Below, piece after piece: positions 51,497 to 61,789 of a stretch of 64,000 nt of DNA; the stretch's first letter is position 1, and every line of letters begins with the position of its first letter. Below the pieces are notes generated by a model that saw only the letters and a program-made list of their open reading frames with translations, ran no database searches and was not told the origin of the DNA. The stretch covers positions 130,931 through 194,930 of the forward strand of contig JALCLG010000001.1 in assembly GCA_022647725.1 (NCBI GenBank), given 5' to 3'. Source of the DNA: Bacilli bacterium (lineage in GTDB: Bacteria > Bacillota_I > Bacilli_A > RFN20 > CAG-288). Both the position numbers and the translations under genes were made by a program.

Positions 51497-53758
51497 TTAG
51501 GCCTTGACTAAGCAGCCATCCTTGACCTCGACATTGCCGAACTCGACGGCATCATAGACGGCATCATAGGAATAAGAGTAATTGCCGAAGACAATATCGC
51601 CATCGCAGGTGTTGGTATCGGCGCCCCAGCTGAGGGTGAAGCTGGACTCATTGTCGCTGCGGAGCGTGTTCATGAAGTTGAACGGATCCAACGTGCCGCC
51701 GGAGATGGAGGCAAAGCAGAAATCAAACTGACCGATCATCGTCATCGAATAGTAGACATCGTACCAGTTGGCCGGAGCATAGGTATCGACGACGAGCTTG
51801 ACGCCCTTGGCTAAGCCAACGGCATTGAAAGCATCGGTGACATACTTGGCTTCCGTCTCGCCTTCATCCGGAATCTGCGACTGATCCTGATAAGCGAATT
51901 GGACATGGATCTCGGTCGGAGCAGCTTCGGTGCCAGCGGTATAGGAGCCGGCAGCCAAGAGCTCATCGATGGCATCGCTGAAGAGCTGCTTGGAAGCTTC
52001 AACGTTGTAGGCATACGTATCCGGATAATAGTTGGCAACGGCCTTCTTGTGGGCCTCGGTGCTGTTGTAAGTGGTATGTTTGATCGGGTCGATCTCGTAA
52101 GCATCGGAGAAGAAGTTGCAGGTGAGTTCATTGTTCAGGTTGGTGGCAAGCTCCTGACGGTTGATGGCCGTATAGACACCATCCAGGAAGTTGGCATTGG
52201 CCATGATCGGCTTGCAGGTGTAGTAATCTTTTTCTTCCGTCTGCGTGATGGTACCGTTGGTACCGAAAAGCTTGACCCACTCTTCCTGCGTGCAGGAATT
52301 GATCTGCATCTTCCAGGTTGTGGTGCCCGGAACCCAGATCTTCTGCAAGGTGGACGGAACCTTATCCTTATCGGCCGACGGAATGCCGGAGATATCGACC
52401 TTGCCGGCCTGGATATCCTTGAAGTTGGCTTCCGGATCGGTCTTGATGGCAGAATTGATGGCGACCTTGATGCCAGGAATCTGATAGATGGCCTGGCCAG
52501 CAGCCTTGGCAATCACGGTATCCGGGAAATCCTCATTCTTCTTGAAGGTGATCATGTTATCGCTGCCGGTGCCGGTGGAATACTTTGTCATCGTGTACGG
52601 ACCGCAGGAGAGGACGGAATCGGCCGGAGTCACGCTCCGATCAGTATTGTACTTGCCGTAAAGATCGTTGGAGAAGGTGTCGGAATCGATGGTGCCGCAG
52701 ATGGCTTCATAGAAAGCCTTAGGAATCGGAGCAATCAGGGAGTTGTTGAGACGGTACATGGCCATGAACTGGGTGCAAGGATACTTGAACTTGACTTCGA
52801 TGGTCTCCGTATCGATGGCCTTGTAGGCGACATTGGCCCAGGCAGCCACCGCATCCGGATCGGTGGAACCCTTTTTCTCTGTTGCATTGTAATAATCGGC
52901 CAGGCCTTCAATTTCACTGATATCGGAAGAGTATTGGAAGGAATAGTAGTTGCCATAGCTCTGGGTGTTCAGCATCTTCATGGCAAAGATGTAATCATCG
53001 ATGGTGACGCCCGTGCCATCAAAGGTATTGAGAGCAACGCCGTTGACGGTCTTGGTGGAAGCCGTGTGATACTTTAACGGAACGGTATCGGTGCCGGTGC
53101 GGACCTTGAAACGCCAGGTCTTGGCCGAACCCGCCTCGGTGGCATCCACTGCGGTGGGAACATCGTCCTTGGCATATGAGCCATAATACTCATAATCCTC
53201 AAGATACTTGCCAGCCGTATCTCTCTTCAGACGGGTGCCCCAGAACAAGGAGGTGATGTAACCGACTTCGTTGGCGACTTCGGTATCATCGGCATCCATC
53301 GGGTTCATCTTATCCTTAGCGGCCGAGATAGCACGGTGCAGATAACGGACCATCGTGGCATCCGGCTCATTGGCGGCCGTGAAATCTTCAGTGAGGTTGC
53401 CTTCTCTTAAAAGACCCGTACCATAGTTCGTTATCGGCTTGGCCACCGGGAACTCGCAGCGCGGAGAATATAAGGTATAGCCGCCATCACCATAAAGCGG
53501 AATGCCGGCAAGGTGATGCTTCAGGGCATACGCCTCCATCTGACCTAAGATGCCAGCCTTCTCATCATCGGTGACACCGGTCAGATCCGCTGTCCCCGTA
53601 AAGGGCGTGACTTCCGGAGCCGTACTGGTCGAAGCAACCGAGGTAGAAGTGGAGTCAACAGAAGCCGAGGTAGAGGTGGTTGCTTTCGTGCATCCCGCCA
53701 AGGCACAGATCAACATCAACGAACAAAAAGACGTCACGACTTTTCTGTTTCCCATCAT
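51497..53758 (-). CDS. oppA: Oligopeptide-binding lipoprotein OppA
   Basis: The ATG at 53758 follows GGGGGA and gives 753 residues; an upstream start at 53788 is less likely. The signal peptide ends in a lipobox (ALAGC, Cys23). A low-complexity Thr/Ser linker and a family 5 solute-binding domain follow, with the characteristic segments SCGPYTMTKYSTG, FKKNEDFPDT and TAINRQELATNL. It captures peptides outside the cell for OppBCDF. The length is above the usual ~550, as often in this lineage. Confidence 0.92.
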   Translation of the reverse strand: MMGNRKVVTSFCSLMLICALAGCTKATTSTSASVDSTSTSVASTSTAPEVTPFTGTADLTGVTDDEKAGILGQMEAYALKHHLAGIPLYGDGGYTLYSPRCEFPVAKPITNYGTGLLREGNLTEDFTAANEPDATMVRYLHRAISAAKDKMNPMDADDTEVANEVGYITSLFWGTRLKRDTAGKYLEDYEYYGSYAKDDVPTAVDATEAGSAKTWRFKVRTGTDTVPLKYHTASTKTVNGVALNTFDGTGVTIDDYIFAMKMLNTQSYGNYYSFQYSSDISEIEGLADYYNATEKKGSTDPDAVAAWANVAYKAIDTETIEVKFKYPCTQFMAMYRLNNSLIAPIPKAFYEAICGTIDSDTFSNDLYGKYNTDRSVTPADSVLSCGPYTMTKYSTGTGSDNMITFKKNEDFPDTVIAKAAGQAIYQIPGIKVAINSAIKTDPEANFKDIQAGKVDISGIPSADKDKVPSTLQKIWVPGTTTWKMQINSCTQEEWVKLFGTNGTITQTEEKDYYTCKPIMANANFLDGVYTAINRQELATNLNNELTCNFFSDAYEIDPIKHTTYNSTEAHKKAVANYYPDTYAYNVEASKQLFSDAIDELLAAGSYTAGTEAAPTEIHVQFAYQDQSQIPDEGETEAKYVTDAFNAVGLAKGVKLVVDTYAPANWYDVYYSMTMIGQFDFCFASISGGTLDPFNFMNTLRSDNESSFTLSWGADTNTCDGDIVFGNYSYSYDAVYDAVEFGNVEVKDGCLVKA

Positions 53759-53791
53759 AAGTTTATCCCCCTTCGATTGGAAAACCATCCC

Positions 53792-53819
53792 CGGGTGACT
53801 TACCGAATAATGTCACCCG
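53792..53819 (-). promoter_or_regulatory. Inverted repeat upstream of oppA
   Basis: CGGGTGAC pairs perfectly with GTCACCCG over a 12-base spacer, 34 bases before the oppA start. No T-run follows. It could be an operator for oppA or a weak terminator for the gene before it. Confidence 0.5.
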
Positions 53820-53864
53820 AAAATAGGTTGGAAACAAAATACAACAGTCGAGTTCGGCTTTCAA

Positions 53865-54281
53865 TCAGAGGGCGCTACGATAGAGGCAATAGAAAACGAT
53901 GGAAACAGCCAGCCAAAGCACACCGTAAATGAAATAGAGCAAATAGACGGGTCCGGACGATTCCCGGTACTCTTTTTTCTGTTCTTTGTAGTCCATCACA
54001 TCCTCATATTGTTTAGGGGTGCCTTTCCGTAACGCACCTAAGGAGGCACTGGTGCCGTAAAGGAAGAAATCAAAGCCGCCCCAATGGTTGACCAGCGAAA
54101 AGAATCCTAAGCCGATTAAGACACAGCCCGGTGCAAAGCAGCTGTCGCAGGTTCGCTGCAGGGATCGTTCGCCCGTAAAGTAAATCGTCACGAAAATAGC
54201 TCCGCCCAGCAGGAGCAGGAAGACCCAGCGGATGATTTTCTGAACCTGGCGATTTGCCAGAAAATCTTTCAGGGCATGCAT
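53865..54281 (-). CDS. DUF3899-like membrane protein
   Basis: The ATG at 54281 gives 138 residues; no clear ribosome site is visible and a GTG at 54380 is an alternative. Three membrane segments (IIRWVFLLLLGGAIFVTIYF; PGCVLIGLGFFSLV; LLYFIYGVLWLAVSIVFYC) enclose GFDFFLYG and a charged loop. This is the DUF3899 layout seen in Bacillota; function unknown. Confidence 0.7.
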   Translation of the reverse strand: MHALKDFLANRQVQKIIRWVFLLLLGGAIFVTIYFTGERSLQRTCDSCFAPGCVLIGLGFFSLVNHWGGFDFFLYGTSASLGALRKGTPKQYEDVMDYKEQKKEYRESSGPVYLLYFIYGVLWLAVSIVFYCLYRSAL

Positions 54282-54722
54282 AGCAATACCATAACAAAAA
54301 AGCCCAAGGTGTTCAATATTTTTTAGCTTGACCTTGGAAACTGAAGGAAGCAGCAGGAACAGGGGACCTGAAATAGTCACTGCTCAAGTCTGGGTCTCAG
54401 ACGAATCAGAAGACGCCGCCCGGTTAATAAAAGAAGGCTGTTTCCAGAGTGCAAAAAATGGAATCACATCATTTCAGGAAAACGACAGAGAAAAAAAATG
54501 AAAATTGAACAACTCGTTAGGTGCGGATTTTGCTTGTCTGGGAGATGCCTTGAAGAAAGTCCGAGACTGTCAAGAGATAAAAAAATTCTATAAAGTTCTG
54601 CGAAGTCTGATTGAAATATGGATGAATTTTTCGTCATTATTTTTGACAAAAAATAAATATGTAAAACAAAGATAAACAGATTGTAATATTTTGGTCAATA
54701 TTTTGTTAAAGTTTATTTTTTG

Positions 54723-54736
54723 TGAAAGCGATTACA
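54723..54736. promoter_or_regulatory. Consensus cre box (CcpA site)
   Basis: TGAAAGCGATTACA fits all 14 positions of TGWNANCGNTNWCA. It follows an AT-rich promoter-like region. The gene it controls is not obvious, because no good ORF lies within 400 bases downstream; the nearest rightward gene is the HTH protein at 55183. Confidence 0.7.
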
Positions 54737-55003
54737 TTTTTAAAGAAAGGAAGCCTTCTGGAAAACTGACATATGAGCTTCTTCTTTGTGGAAGCTCTTT
54801 CAGTCGCACCCTTGAGAGTTGTTGGAAAAAGATTTTACCCCGCTTTCCTTTTTTCCACTTTGCCGAGAGCTGAGCCTTTTATGGGTCTATCCTGGGGTGT
54901 AAGCCCTTAAGGAGGCTTCTCATGAGGTGGAGGTGTCTTCTCGCCTATAGCAAAAGCAAAAAACTGTATCATTCCGTAAGGACATTTTTTAAAAGAAAAG
55001 ACT

Positions 55004-55055
55004 ACAGGGACAGTATCTGTCCCTTTTTTACAGGGACAGTATCTGTCCCTTTTTT
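55004..55055 (+). repeat. Tandem perfect duplication of a 26-base terminator hairpin
   Basis: Two identical 26-base units lie head to tail (55004-55029 and 55030-55055). Each is the palindrome AGGGACAG-TAT-CTGTCCCT followed by six T, a classical terminator. The GGGACAG...CTGTCCC palindrome also resembles REP-type repeats that are dispersed in some Bacillota. Confidence 0.9.
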
Positions 55056-55182
55056 CATTTTTTGCTGGTATTAAAATAAAACAAGTCGAAAGAGTTTTTA
55101 GGCTTTGCTTGTCGCTGTCGCCATTACAGAATATAAAGCAAAGGTTCAATATCGAACATTCCCTTGCTTAGTGAGGACCACC

Positions 55183-55413
55183 ATGAAAAAAAGCTTTTCA
55201 CTATTAATCATATACGATCTGCTTCTTTCCAAATCTCCTTTCCAGCTGAATACCCTGGTGGAGATGCTCCACTGCAGCCGGCGGACCTGCCTTCGGTATC
55301 TTAAGGATATCCGATCCTATTTTGCTAAATGCTGCCCGAACCGTCGGATCGTTTATCTCCCCAAAAAGCATTCCTTTTATCTCGAAGAAACCAAGCCTGA
55401 GAAGAAAAAGTGA
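55183..55413 (+). CDS. Small helix-turn-helix protein
   Basis: TGAGGA at 55171 selects the ATG at 55183, giving 76 residues. The sequence LLLSKSPFQLNTLVEMLHCS followed by RRTCLRYLKDIRSYF is an HTH_11/DeoR-type winged helix like the N-terminal domain of WYL or BglG-type regulators, with a KHSFYLEE strand. No ligand domain follows, so it is a stand-alone DNA-binding protein or a remnant. A terminator follows at once. Confidence 0.6.
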   Translation: MKKSFSLLIIYDLLLSKSPFQLNTLVEMLHCSRRTCLRYLKDIRSYFAKCCPNRRIVYLPKKHSFYLEETKPEKKK

Positions 55414-55419
55414 AAATAA

Positions 55420-55445
55420 AGCCAGCCCGCGGGCTGGTTTTTTTG
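55420..55445 (+). terminator. Terminator of the small HTH gene
   Basis: CCAGCCC pairs with GGGCTGG around GC and is followed by seven T. Confidence 0.9.
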
Positions 55446-55530
55446 ATTCAGCCTTTTTTGAGGGTGCTAAAATAAGCTATTCGCCTGTCCGCTTTCCATT
55501 CCGTAAAAGGAAGGATTCCAACCAAGGTTT

Positions 55531-56454
55531 ATGAAATCGTCGCGATTGTTCTTGGCTCCCTGCTGGGCTGTTTTCTTCTCTTTGTCCTGGTTCTGAGCAT
55601 TGCCCCCACCCGGATCCTCACCCACCCGCATCGCTACTCCCGGAAAGAGCAGACGGCTTACAACGAAAAGCAGGGCTGGAACCAAGGCTGTGAGGTCATG
55701 AGCCGGAAACCCATCGTCTTTACGATGACGGACGGCTATTCAATTCACGGCGACTACAATCTGGTCCCCAACAGCCGGAAGTTCTGTCTGCTTCTTCATG
55801 GTCATGGAACCTCAAGGGAGGGTGCCTTACGGTACGCTCTCCTTTTTTATGAGCTGGGGTATTCCACCATCCTCTATGATGAACGGAGCCATGGCGACAA
55901 CATTCATAAGGAAGTCACCTTAGGCTATCAGGAATCCAAGGACCTTCTGGAAATCATCCCGCAGGTCTATCAGAACCTTCGGAAAGGACATCGATTTAGG
56001 CTTGCAGGGCGTCTCCATGGGAGCCGCCACCTGCCTCTTAGCACTTAAAAGTCATCCCAAAGTCAGTTATGTCGTCTCGGATTCCTCCTTCAGCAAGCTG
56101 GAGGAAGTCGTCTGTTATATGCTGAAGAACCGCCATCTCATCCGCTGGCCGATTGTTCCCCTGACAAACCTCTTCCTGAAACAGTTCCATCATTTCTCTT
56201 TCCAGGACTGTGCTCCGATCATGGCCGTCAAAGTGGCTGAGGTTCCGATTCTCTTCATCCAGGGAACCCAGGACAGCTTTGTTCCCTTCAAGGAAGCCCA
56301 GGACCTCTTCAATGCCACGGAAGATCCCCGGAAGAAGCTTTATTCCTTTGCTGCACCCCATGGGATGTCCTTAAGTGCCGATCCGGTCCCCTATCGGAAG
56401 ATCCTCAAGGACTTCCTCAGCGAGAAAGAAGGAACGGTCCATGACAGAACCTAA
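55531..56454 (+). pseudogene. Membrane-anchored alpha/beta hydrolase with two one-base indels
   Basis: Three frames join into one good protein. From ATG 55531, adding one A to the AAA run gives MKIVAIVLGSLLGCFLLF, a membrane anchor. The second part reads YNEKQGWNQGCEVMSRKPIV and FCLLLHGHGTSREGALRYAL (oxyanion HGHG). Removing one A from AAA at 55983-55985 then gives DIDLGLQGVSMGAATCLLAL, where GVSMG is the nucleophile elbow (Ser). DSFVPF and HGMS supply the acid and His. It is an S9/DUF-type serine hydrolase like those with bacterial 'alpha/beta hydrolase, membrane' annotation. The two indels are in A runs and could be assembly errors. Confidence 0.8.
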
Positions 56455-57616
56455 AATCAGAACGACTCTGCCGGAAAAGCTCAGCTATGCCTTCGGCAAT
56501 ATGGGCAGCTATATCCTCTGGGCCTTCGTCGGCGTCTATGTCACGATTTATGTCACCGACTGCATCCAGCCCGGGAAGGAACTGCTGACTCTCTTAGGCA
56601 CCCTGATCCTGGTCTGCCGGGTCTTTGATGCCCTCAGTGATATCCTGATGGGCGTCATCATCGAGAACACCCATTCCCGCATTGGCAAGGCCCGGCTGTG
56701 GTTTGGCATCAGCATTCTTCCCTTGACGATCGTGTTCTTCTTCCTCTTCTTTGCCTCCGGTCTGGATAAGCTGGATGCCATCATCCTGATTTCCGTGCTC
56801 TACTTCCTCTTCACCGTCATCTTCTACACGATGAACAATATCGCCTTCAATGCCATGCTGCCGCGGCTCAGCAATGACCCCTACGACCAGAGCAACATCT
56901 GCACCCTCAACTCCGTCTTCACCTCGGTCGGCTCCTTGGTCTCGGCCTTTGCCGTCACGATCCTAGGTGCCTTAGGCGGCATCACGAATCAGTCTTCCTG
57001 GACGGCCTTCACCTTGATTCTGGTCGGAATCAGCATCCTGGGTCAGGCCATCTGCTTCTTCAAAGTCAAGGAGAAAGTCAAGCTCACCAAGGCTCAGCGC
57101 AAAGCGGGCCTTAAATGTCTCTTCGGCAGCAAGTACTTCTATCTGGCCGTCGCCATGTTTGCCATCAACTACTATATGAGCCTCTCCATCAGTTCCGTCG
57201 GCAAATACTATTCCCAGTATGTCTTAGGAAACATCAACTACTATTCCCTCTTCGGCTCCCTGCCGATGGTCACCATGGGCATCGGACTCTTGCTGACGCC
57301 CTTCTTAGTCAGAGCCGTCGGCAAATCCAAGACCCTCTTCGGGGCGATCGCCTGTGTGCTTCTGGGCAATGTCCTAGGCTCGATCTTCCCTTACTCGCTG
57401 GCCGTAGGACTGACGGGAGCCATGATCAAAGGCTTAGGTTCCGCCGTCGTGATGAGTCAGCTCTTCACCTTGGCTCCGGATATCGTCCGGGATGTCCAGA
57501 CGAAGAAAGGGGTCCGCTTGGAAGGCCTGGCCGCCAGTGCAGCCAGCTTCGGCTGCAAGATCGGATCCGGGCTCTGGCGAAAGAAGACAGCAAGACAATT
57601 CCGATCATCGCCATGA
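56441..57616 (+). CDS. MFS/GPH-type sugar:cation symporter, C-terminus replaced
   Basis: The ATG at 56441 overlaps the hydrolase end and gives 391 residues. EKLSYAFGNMGSYILWAFVG and ARLWFGISILPLTIVFFFLF are typical of glycoside-pentoside-hexuronide symporters, with about ten membrane helices. The expected last two helices are absent: after AASFGCKIGSG the sequence changes to LWRKKTARQFRSSP, read from a response-regulator fragment in another frame. The gene is therefore 3'-truncated by a rearrangement near 57570 and probably inactive. Substrate unknown. Confidence 0.8.
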   Translation: MTEPKIRTTLPEKLSYAFGNMGSYILWAFVGVYVTIYVTDCIQPGKELLTLLGTLILVCRVFDALSDILMGVIIENTHSRIGKARLWFGISILPLTIVFFFLFFASGLDKLDAIILISVLYFLFTVIFYTMNNIAFNAMLPRLSNDPYDQSNICTLNSVFTSVGSLVSAFAVTILGALGGITNQSSWTAFTLILVGISILGQAICFFKVKEKVKLTKAQRKAGLKCLFGSKYFYLAVAMFAINYYMSLSISSVGKYYSQYVLGNINYYSLFGSLPMVTMGIGLLLTPFLVRAVGKSKTLFGAIACVLLGNVLGSIFPYSLAVGLTGAMIKGLGSAVVMSQLFTLAPDIVRDVQTKKGVRLEGLAASAASFGCKIGSGLWRKKTARQFRSSP

Positions 57617-57710
57617 CGGCCGATGCCTTCAACGATGCCATCGAGAAGGGACAGCAGGCCGGCATGAATGCCCACCTGACCAAACCGATCGATGCCGAGA
57701 AGATTACGAC
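57570..57710 (+). pseudogene. Fragment of a response-regulator receiver domain
   Basis: In the frame starting at 57565, ALAKEDSKTIPIIAMTADAF followed by AGMNAHLTKPIDAEKI is the end of a receiver domain (beta4-alpha4-beta5, with the conserved K-P). It differs from the receiver of the hybrid kinase at 43-45 kb, so it comes from another gene. It is joined in frame to the leucine-rich-repeat sequence that follows, and out of frame to the transporter before it. Confidence 0.85.
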
Positions 57711-60700
57711 CATCGGAGTGAACGCCTTTAACGGCTGCGCCTTTACCAGCCTGAAGCTGAATTCGAGTCTCACCTCCGTCGGCGCTAGTGCTTTTTTGGG
57801 AAATGAGAGTCTGACGGAATTGGAGATTGACGTCGACACCAGCATTTTGGGAGCCAACAGTTTTAGCGCGTGCAACGCCCTTACCTCTCTTACCTTTGCC
57901 GGCCAAGCAGCAATTAACAATCCCAGCAGCGCCCTCCCCCCAGTGGTGTCTTTATAGAGCTGATATTTCAGCGGAAAATATCACGTCTCTCACTTTAACA
58001 GATGTGACTTCCATTGCTGCCTACTCTTTCAAGGGATTAACCAAGGTCACCAGCATTGCCTTGCCGGATGGTCTTCTTACCATCGCTGATCATGCCTTTG
58101 ATGGCTGTGACATCGGAACATTGGTCATTCCGGATTCCGTCACTTCCGTGGGGGCCAGTGCCTTCAGCAACAACACCCACCTAAAGAACCTGACCATCGG
58201 GAAAGGCTTAGGATCCTATGAGAGCATTGGAGATCTGGCATTCGAGAACGATAATGCGGTTGAGGCCATTTTCTTTGGCATCGACCCCATCGGGTCCACG
58301 GGTACGAACACAACAACCCATCTGGTAGAATACTATTGGTGGGGCAAGCGCTATGGCATGAGCAGTGATAGCCTGAAAGCCGTCTTCTTCGCGGATACGA
58401 TTCAAGTCATCGGTCAGGAAGCCTTTGTCGATTGCCAGAATTTAAGTACGGTCTTGTTCGTTGACTGGAAAACGAGATGGGTAACAACAGCTCACATCGA
58501 AAGCATCGGGGAGCATGCCTTTGAAAACGACAGGAATGTGACAGACTTTGATTTCGGGGACAACCTGGGACTTATTTCTGCCAATGCCTTTGCTGAAACC
58601 CGCATCTCCGAAGTGACTTTCCCGAGCACGCTGACAACCATTCTCGAAAAAGCTATCTATGGCTGTCCGATTGTCAGCCTGACCTTCCCGGAAGGCATGG
58701 CCTACATTGGTGCTGAAGCCTTTGAGTTCGATCTTTCCTTGCAGTCCTTGAATCTGCCCTCAAAGGTCAGCGTCGGCCTGAATGCCTTCGGTGCCTGCAA
58801 CAATCTTAATTCCGTTGCTTTCCATGGTGTCTTATTCGTCTATAGCGGATCGACGGCTTATTCGCGCTTTGCCGGTGCCTTCCATGGCGATACGAGAGTC
58901 ACACAGATGAGCTTTGACTGCGACTACCTTGGAAGTACGACGGAAACCGCTTGGGTCGGACAGGAAATGGGTTTTTCGCAGGCCTTGAATTTCTCTGTCT
59001 CCCTGAGCGAAAACGTCCAAGTCATCGGCGGCTATGCCTTTAACGGCTGCACCGGGCTTTCGGGTGTGTCGTTCTATTCCACCACGGGTGAAGCCAATCC
59101 GAGCCCTGCTCTTACCCAAATCGACACGAATGCCTTCGCTTCCACCGCACTGGTCACCTTCCCCTTTGAACAGACGACCCACTTGGCAGGCCTGATGGAC
59201 GGTACCTTCCAGAATTGCACTCATTTCGGCGATTCGACGACCGCCATTGCCCTGCCGGAAACCACCACCTATATCGGAAACTCGGCTTTCCTTAACGACA
59301 CCGCTTTGGGCAGCAAGGCCAGTTTCACCTTGTCTTCCGGAATGTTTTCCATCCATGAATCCTGCTTTGAGGGCTGCACGGCCTTAGGAACGGTGCCGTT
59401 CAGTCTGCCGGTCAACATCGCCGACATCCCAAAGAACGCCTTCAAGGGCTGCACGGCCTTGACCAGTGTCGATTTTTTTGAATCCCTGACCAAGCTGACG
59501 CAGATCGGCGAAAGTGCTTTTGACGGCGCAGGTTTCACCGAAGTCCACCTTCCGGCGAATGTCACCGAAATCGGTGAGTCTGCCTTTGCCAACAATGCCG
59601 ATCTTGCCACCCTGTCGATTCTGGGAAGCAGTGTCACCATCGGTGCCAACGCCTTCAATTCGCCGTACGTCAATTATCTGACGTTAGGCTTTGCGCCGTC
59701 CGGAACGACCGACACGTCCGTTACTCCCAACACCCATACCTGGTGGGGAGAGCAATATGGTCTTCCGGGAGGACAGCTGTCGAGTGTGACCCTGACCGAG
59801 GGAGTTACCTCGATCGGCGATTATGCTTTCTATGACACCGCCACGAAGGAACTGACCTTGCCGTCGACGTTGACCTCGATCGGAGCCCATGCCTTTGAAT
59901 TGACCGCTCTGTCAGACGTCAGCTTTGATGACCCCCTGACGACCATCGGCGAGTCGGCCTTCAACAACTGCTCCATGACCGAACTGACGTTAGGCAGCAA
60001 CATCACGTCCATCGGCAAGGATGCTTTCTATGGCAATCCGATGGCAACCTTGACCTTAGGCTTCAACCCCGTGGGAGTCAGTGATGACAGTGTCAGTCCG
60101 GCCACCCACGCCTGGTGGGGTTCGGCCATCGGCCCTGATGGAATCAATCTTACGTCGCTGACCTTGACCGAGACGGTCACAGCCATCGGCGACTATGCTT
60201 TCATCGGTACGAGTCTTACCGACGTGACGGTTCCGTCCAAGGACAGTTTCACCATCGGTGCGGGTGCTTTCGATGGGTGTGATCTCTATGAGCTGAGTTT
60301 CCCCAGCACGGTGACAGCCATTGGGGATGGCGCTTTTGCCAACCTAGCCAATCTAACCACCTTGACTCTCTTAAGCATGCCGACGACCCGCGGCACGGGC
60401 ATTTTCGCCAATGATCCCATTGCCGACCTGACCCTCGGCATGGCCACCATCAGCGGTTCCGATGCGACGCATTGGTGGGGCGATGCCTTGGCTATCGACA
60501 AAGCAAGCCTTGTGTCACTGACACTTCAGAATACGGTCACTTCGATCAGTGCCAATGCCTTTGCCAACTGCACCGCCTTGGAAAGTGCTGACTTGGGCAG
60601 TGGCATCATTGAGATTCCTTCGTCGTGCTTCTACAACGATGGCAAGCTCAGTTCCATCGCCCTCACGGAAAGCCTGACTACCATCGATGACCATGCCTTC

Positions 60701-61695
60701 TACGGAGCAGCATTCGTCGATGACCCGATGCTTCCGGAGAGTGTCACCACCATCAAAGACTATGCCTTCTATGGCTGTGTCGGCATGACTCAATTCGCGA
60801 TTGGGAAGAACGTTGCTTCCATCGGCCGCAATCCCTGGGCCAACTGTCCGGTTCTGACGCTCTTAGTCGAGGCTGAGAATACGGCTTTTGTCTTTGACAA
60901 TGGTATCCTTAACTCGATGGATGCCAGCCGGATCATCTACTATTCGATGTCCCGAACAGAAACCGCGTTGGATCTCGGTGAATGGGCTAGCCTGCGGACC
61001 ATCGACAGCTATGCCTTTGCCTGGTCGGAACTGGTCACGGTCACCCTTCCCGACACTCTGACGACGCTGATGGACTATTCCTTCTTCTGGTGTACCAGTC
61101 TGACGACTATCAACCTTCCGACAGCCTTAACGACCTTGCAGCGCTGTGCCTTCTATGGCGATACTGCTTTAACCAGTGCCATCGTTATTCCGACGGGCAT
61201 TACCATCCTCTATGACAGCATCTTCCTAGGCTGCAGTCATATTCCTTCCGTCACCTTCTCCGAGGGTTTAACCACGATTAGCAACTCGGCCTTTGAAAGC
61301 TGCTCCAGCCTGACCACCTTAAACTTCCCGACGACGCTGACTGGCATCGGTGCCTTTGCCTTCTATAAGGATAGCGGACGACCGGTGCTCTGACTTTCCC
61401 TGCCAGCTTAGCTATCATCGGTGTCAACGCCTTCCAAAACTGTGGCGCCGGTTTAACCACCCTGACCTTCGAATCGCCAACACTCATCAACATCGGCGAT
61501 TATGCGTTTGATGGCGACACCGGGCTTAATAACCTGACTTTCAAAGCCCAGACCTACACGTTCGGCCTGCACTGTTTCTGGAATCTGGTAGCCCCCACTA
61601 TTATTCACTGCATCGATTTGAACGTATTCCCGGATGCCCGAGGCAACTGGACTCAACTAGCCCAGAACCAGTTGGCCTTCCAGCCGTTGGCTTAA
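57711..61695 (+). pseudogene. BspA-like leucine-rich-repeat surface protein, 5'-truncated and frameshifted
   Basis: Over 1300 codons of BspA/treponema-type leucine-rich repeats (pattern SITSIGxxAFxGC..L..VxLP) are present. Lesions: no start or signal peptide, because the 5' end joins a receiver fragment; an extra C in a run of six at 57938-57943 (frame moves from the 57115 to the 57827 frame); one missing base near 61377, after which TTGALTFPASLAIIGVNAF continues to a stop at 61695. No C-terminal anchor is recognised. Intact proteins of this type are large host-binding adhesins. The C run could also be a phase-variable tract. Confidence 0.85.
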
Positions 61696-61734
61696 GGGGC
61701 CCTCTGCTTTCAAAGATGAGGCCTTCTTAACTGA

Positions 61735-61774
61735 AAAAGCTTTCCCCTCCGGACACGGAAGGGAAAGCTTTTAT
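61735..61774. terminator. Bidirectional terminator between LRR gene and lipoprotein gene
   Basis: AAAAGCTTTCCC pairs with GGGAAAGCTTTT around CTCC..GGA. It serves the plus-strand gene before and the minus-strand gene after it. Confidence 0.85.
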
Positions 61775-61789
61775 TCAGGAGACAATTTA

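Larger units (their letters stand above)
54282..55182. other. Gene-poor 900-base region with regulatory signals
   Basis: This AT-rich stretch in otherwise GC-rich chromosome has no convincing gene. It contains a TTGACA (54643) in a promoter-like AT-rich segment, the cre box at 54723, a GAGCTTC/GAAGCTC hairpin (~54777-54799), an AAGGAGG followed by a 50-codon frame from 54920 that looks random, and the duplicated terminator at 55004-55055. It may be the leader of a lost gene or of a small RNA. Confidence 0.5.

Noticed and set aside
51899..53077. 392-residue plus-strand frame opposite oppA
   Set aside because: Antisense shadow of oppA in GC-rich DNA; no domain and no start signals.
54920..55072. 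50-codon ORF behind AAGGAGG
   Set aside because: The translation is random-looking and runs through the duplicated terminator.
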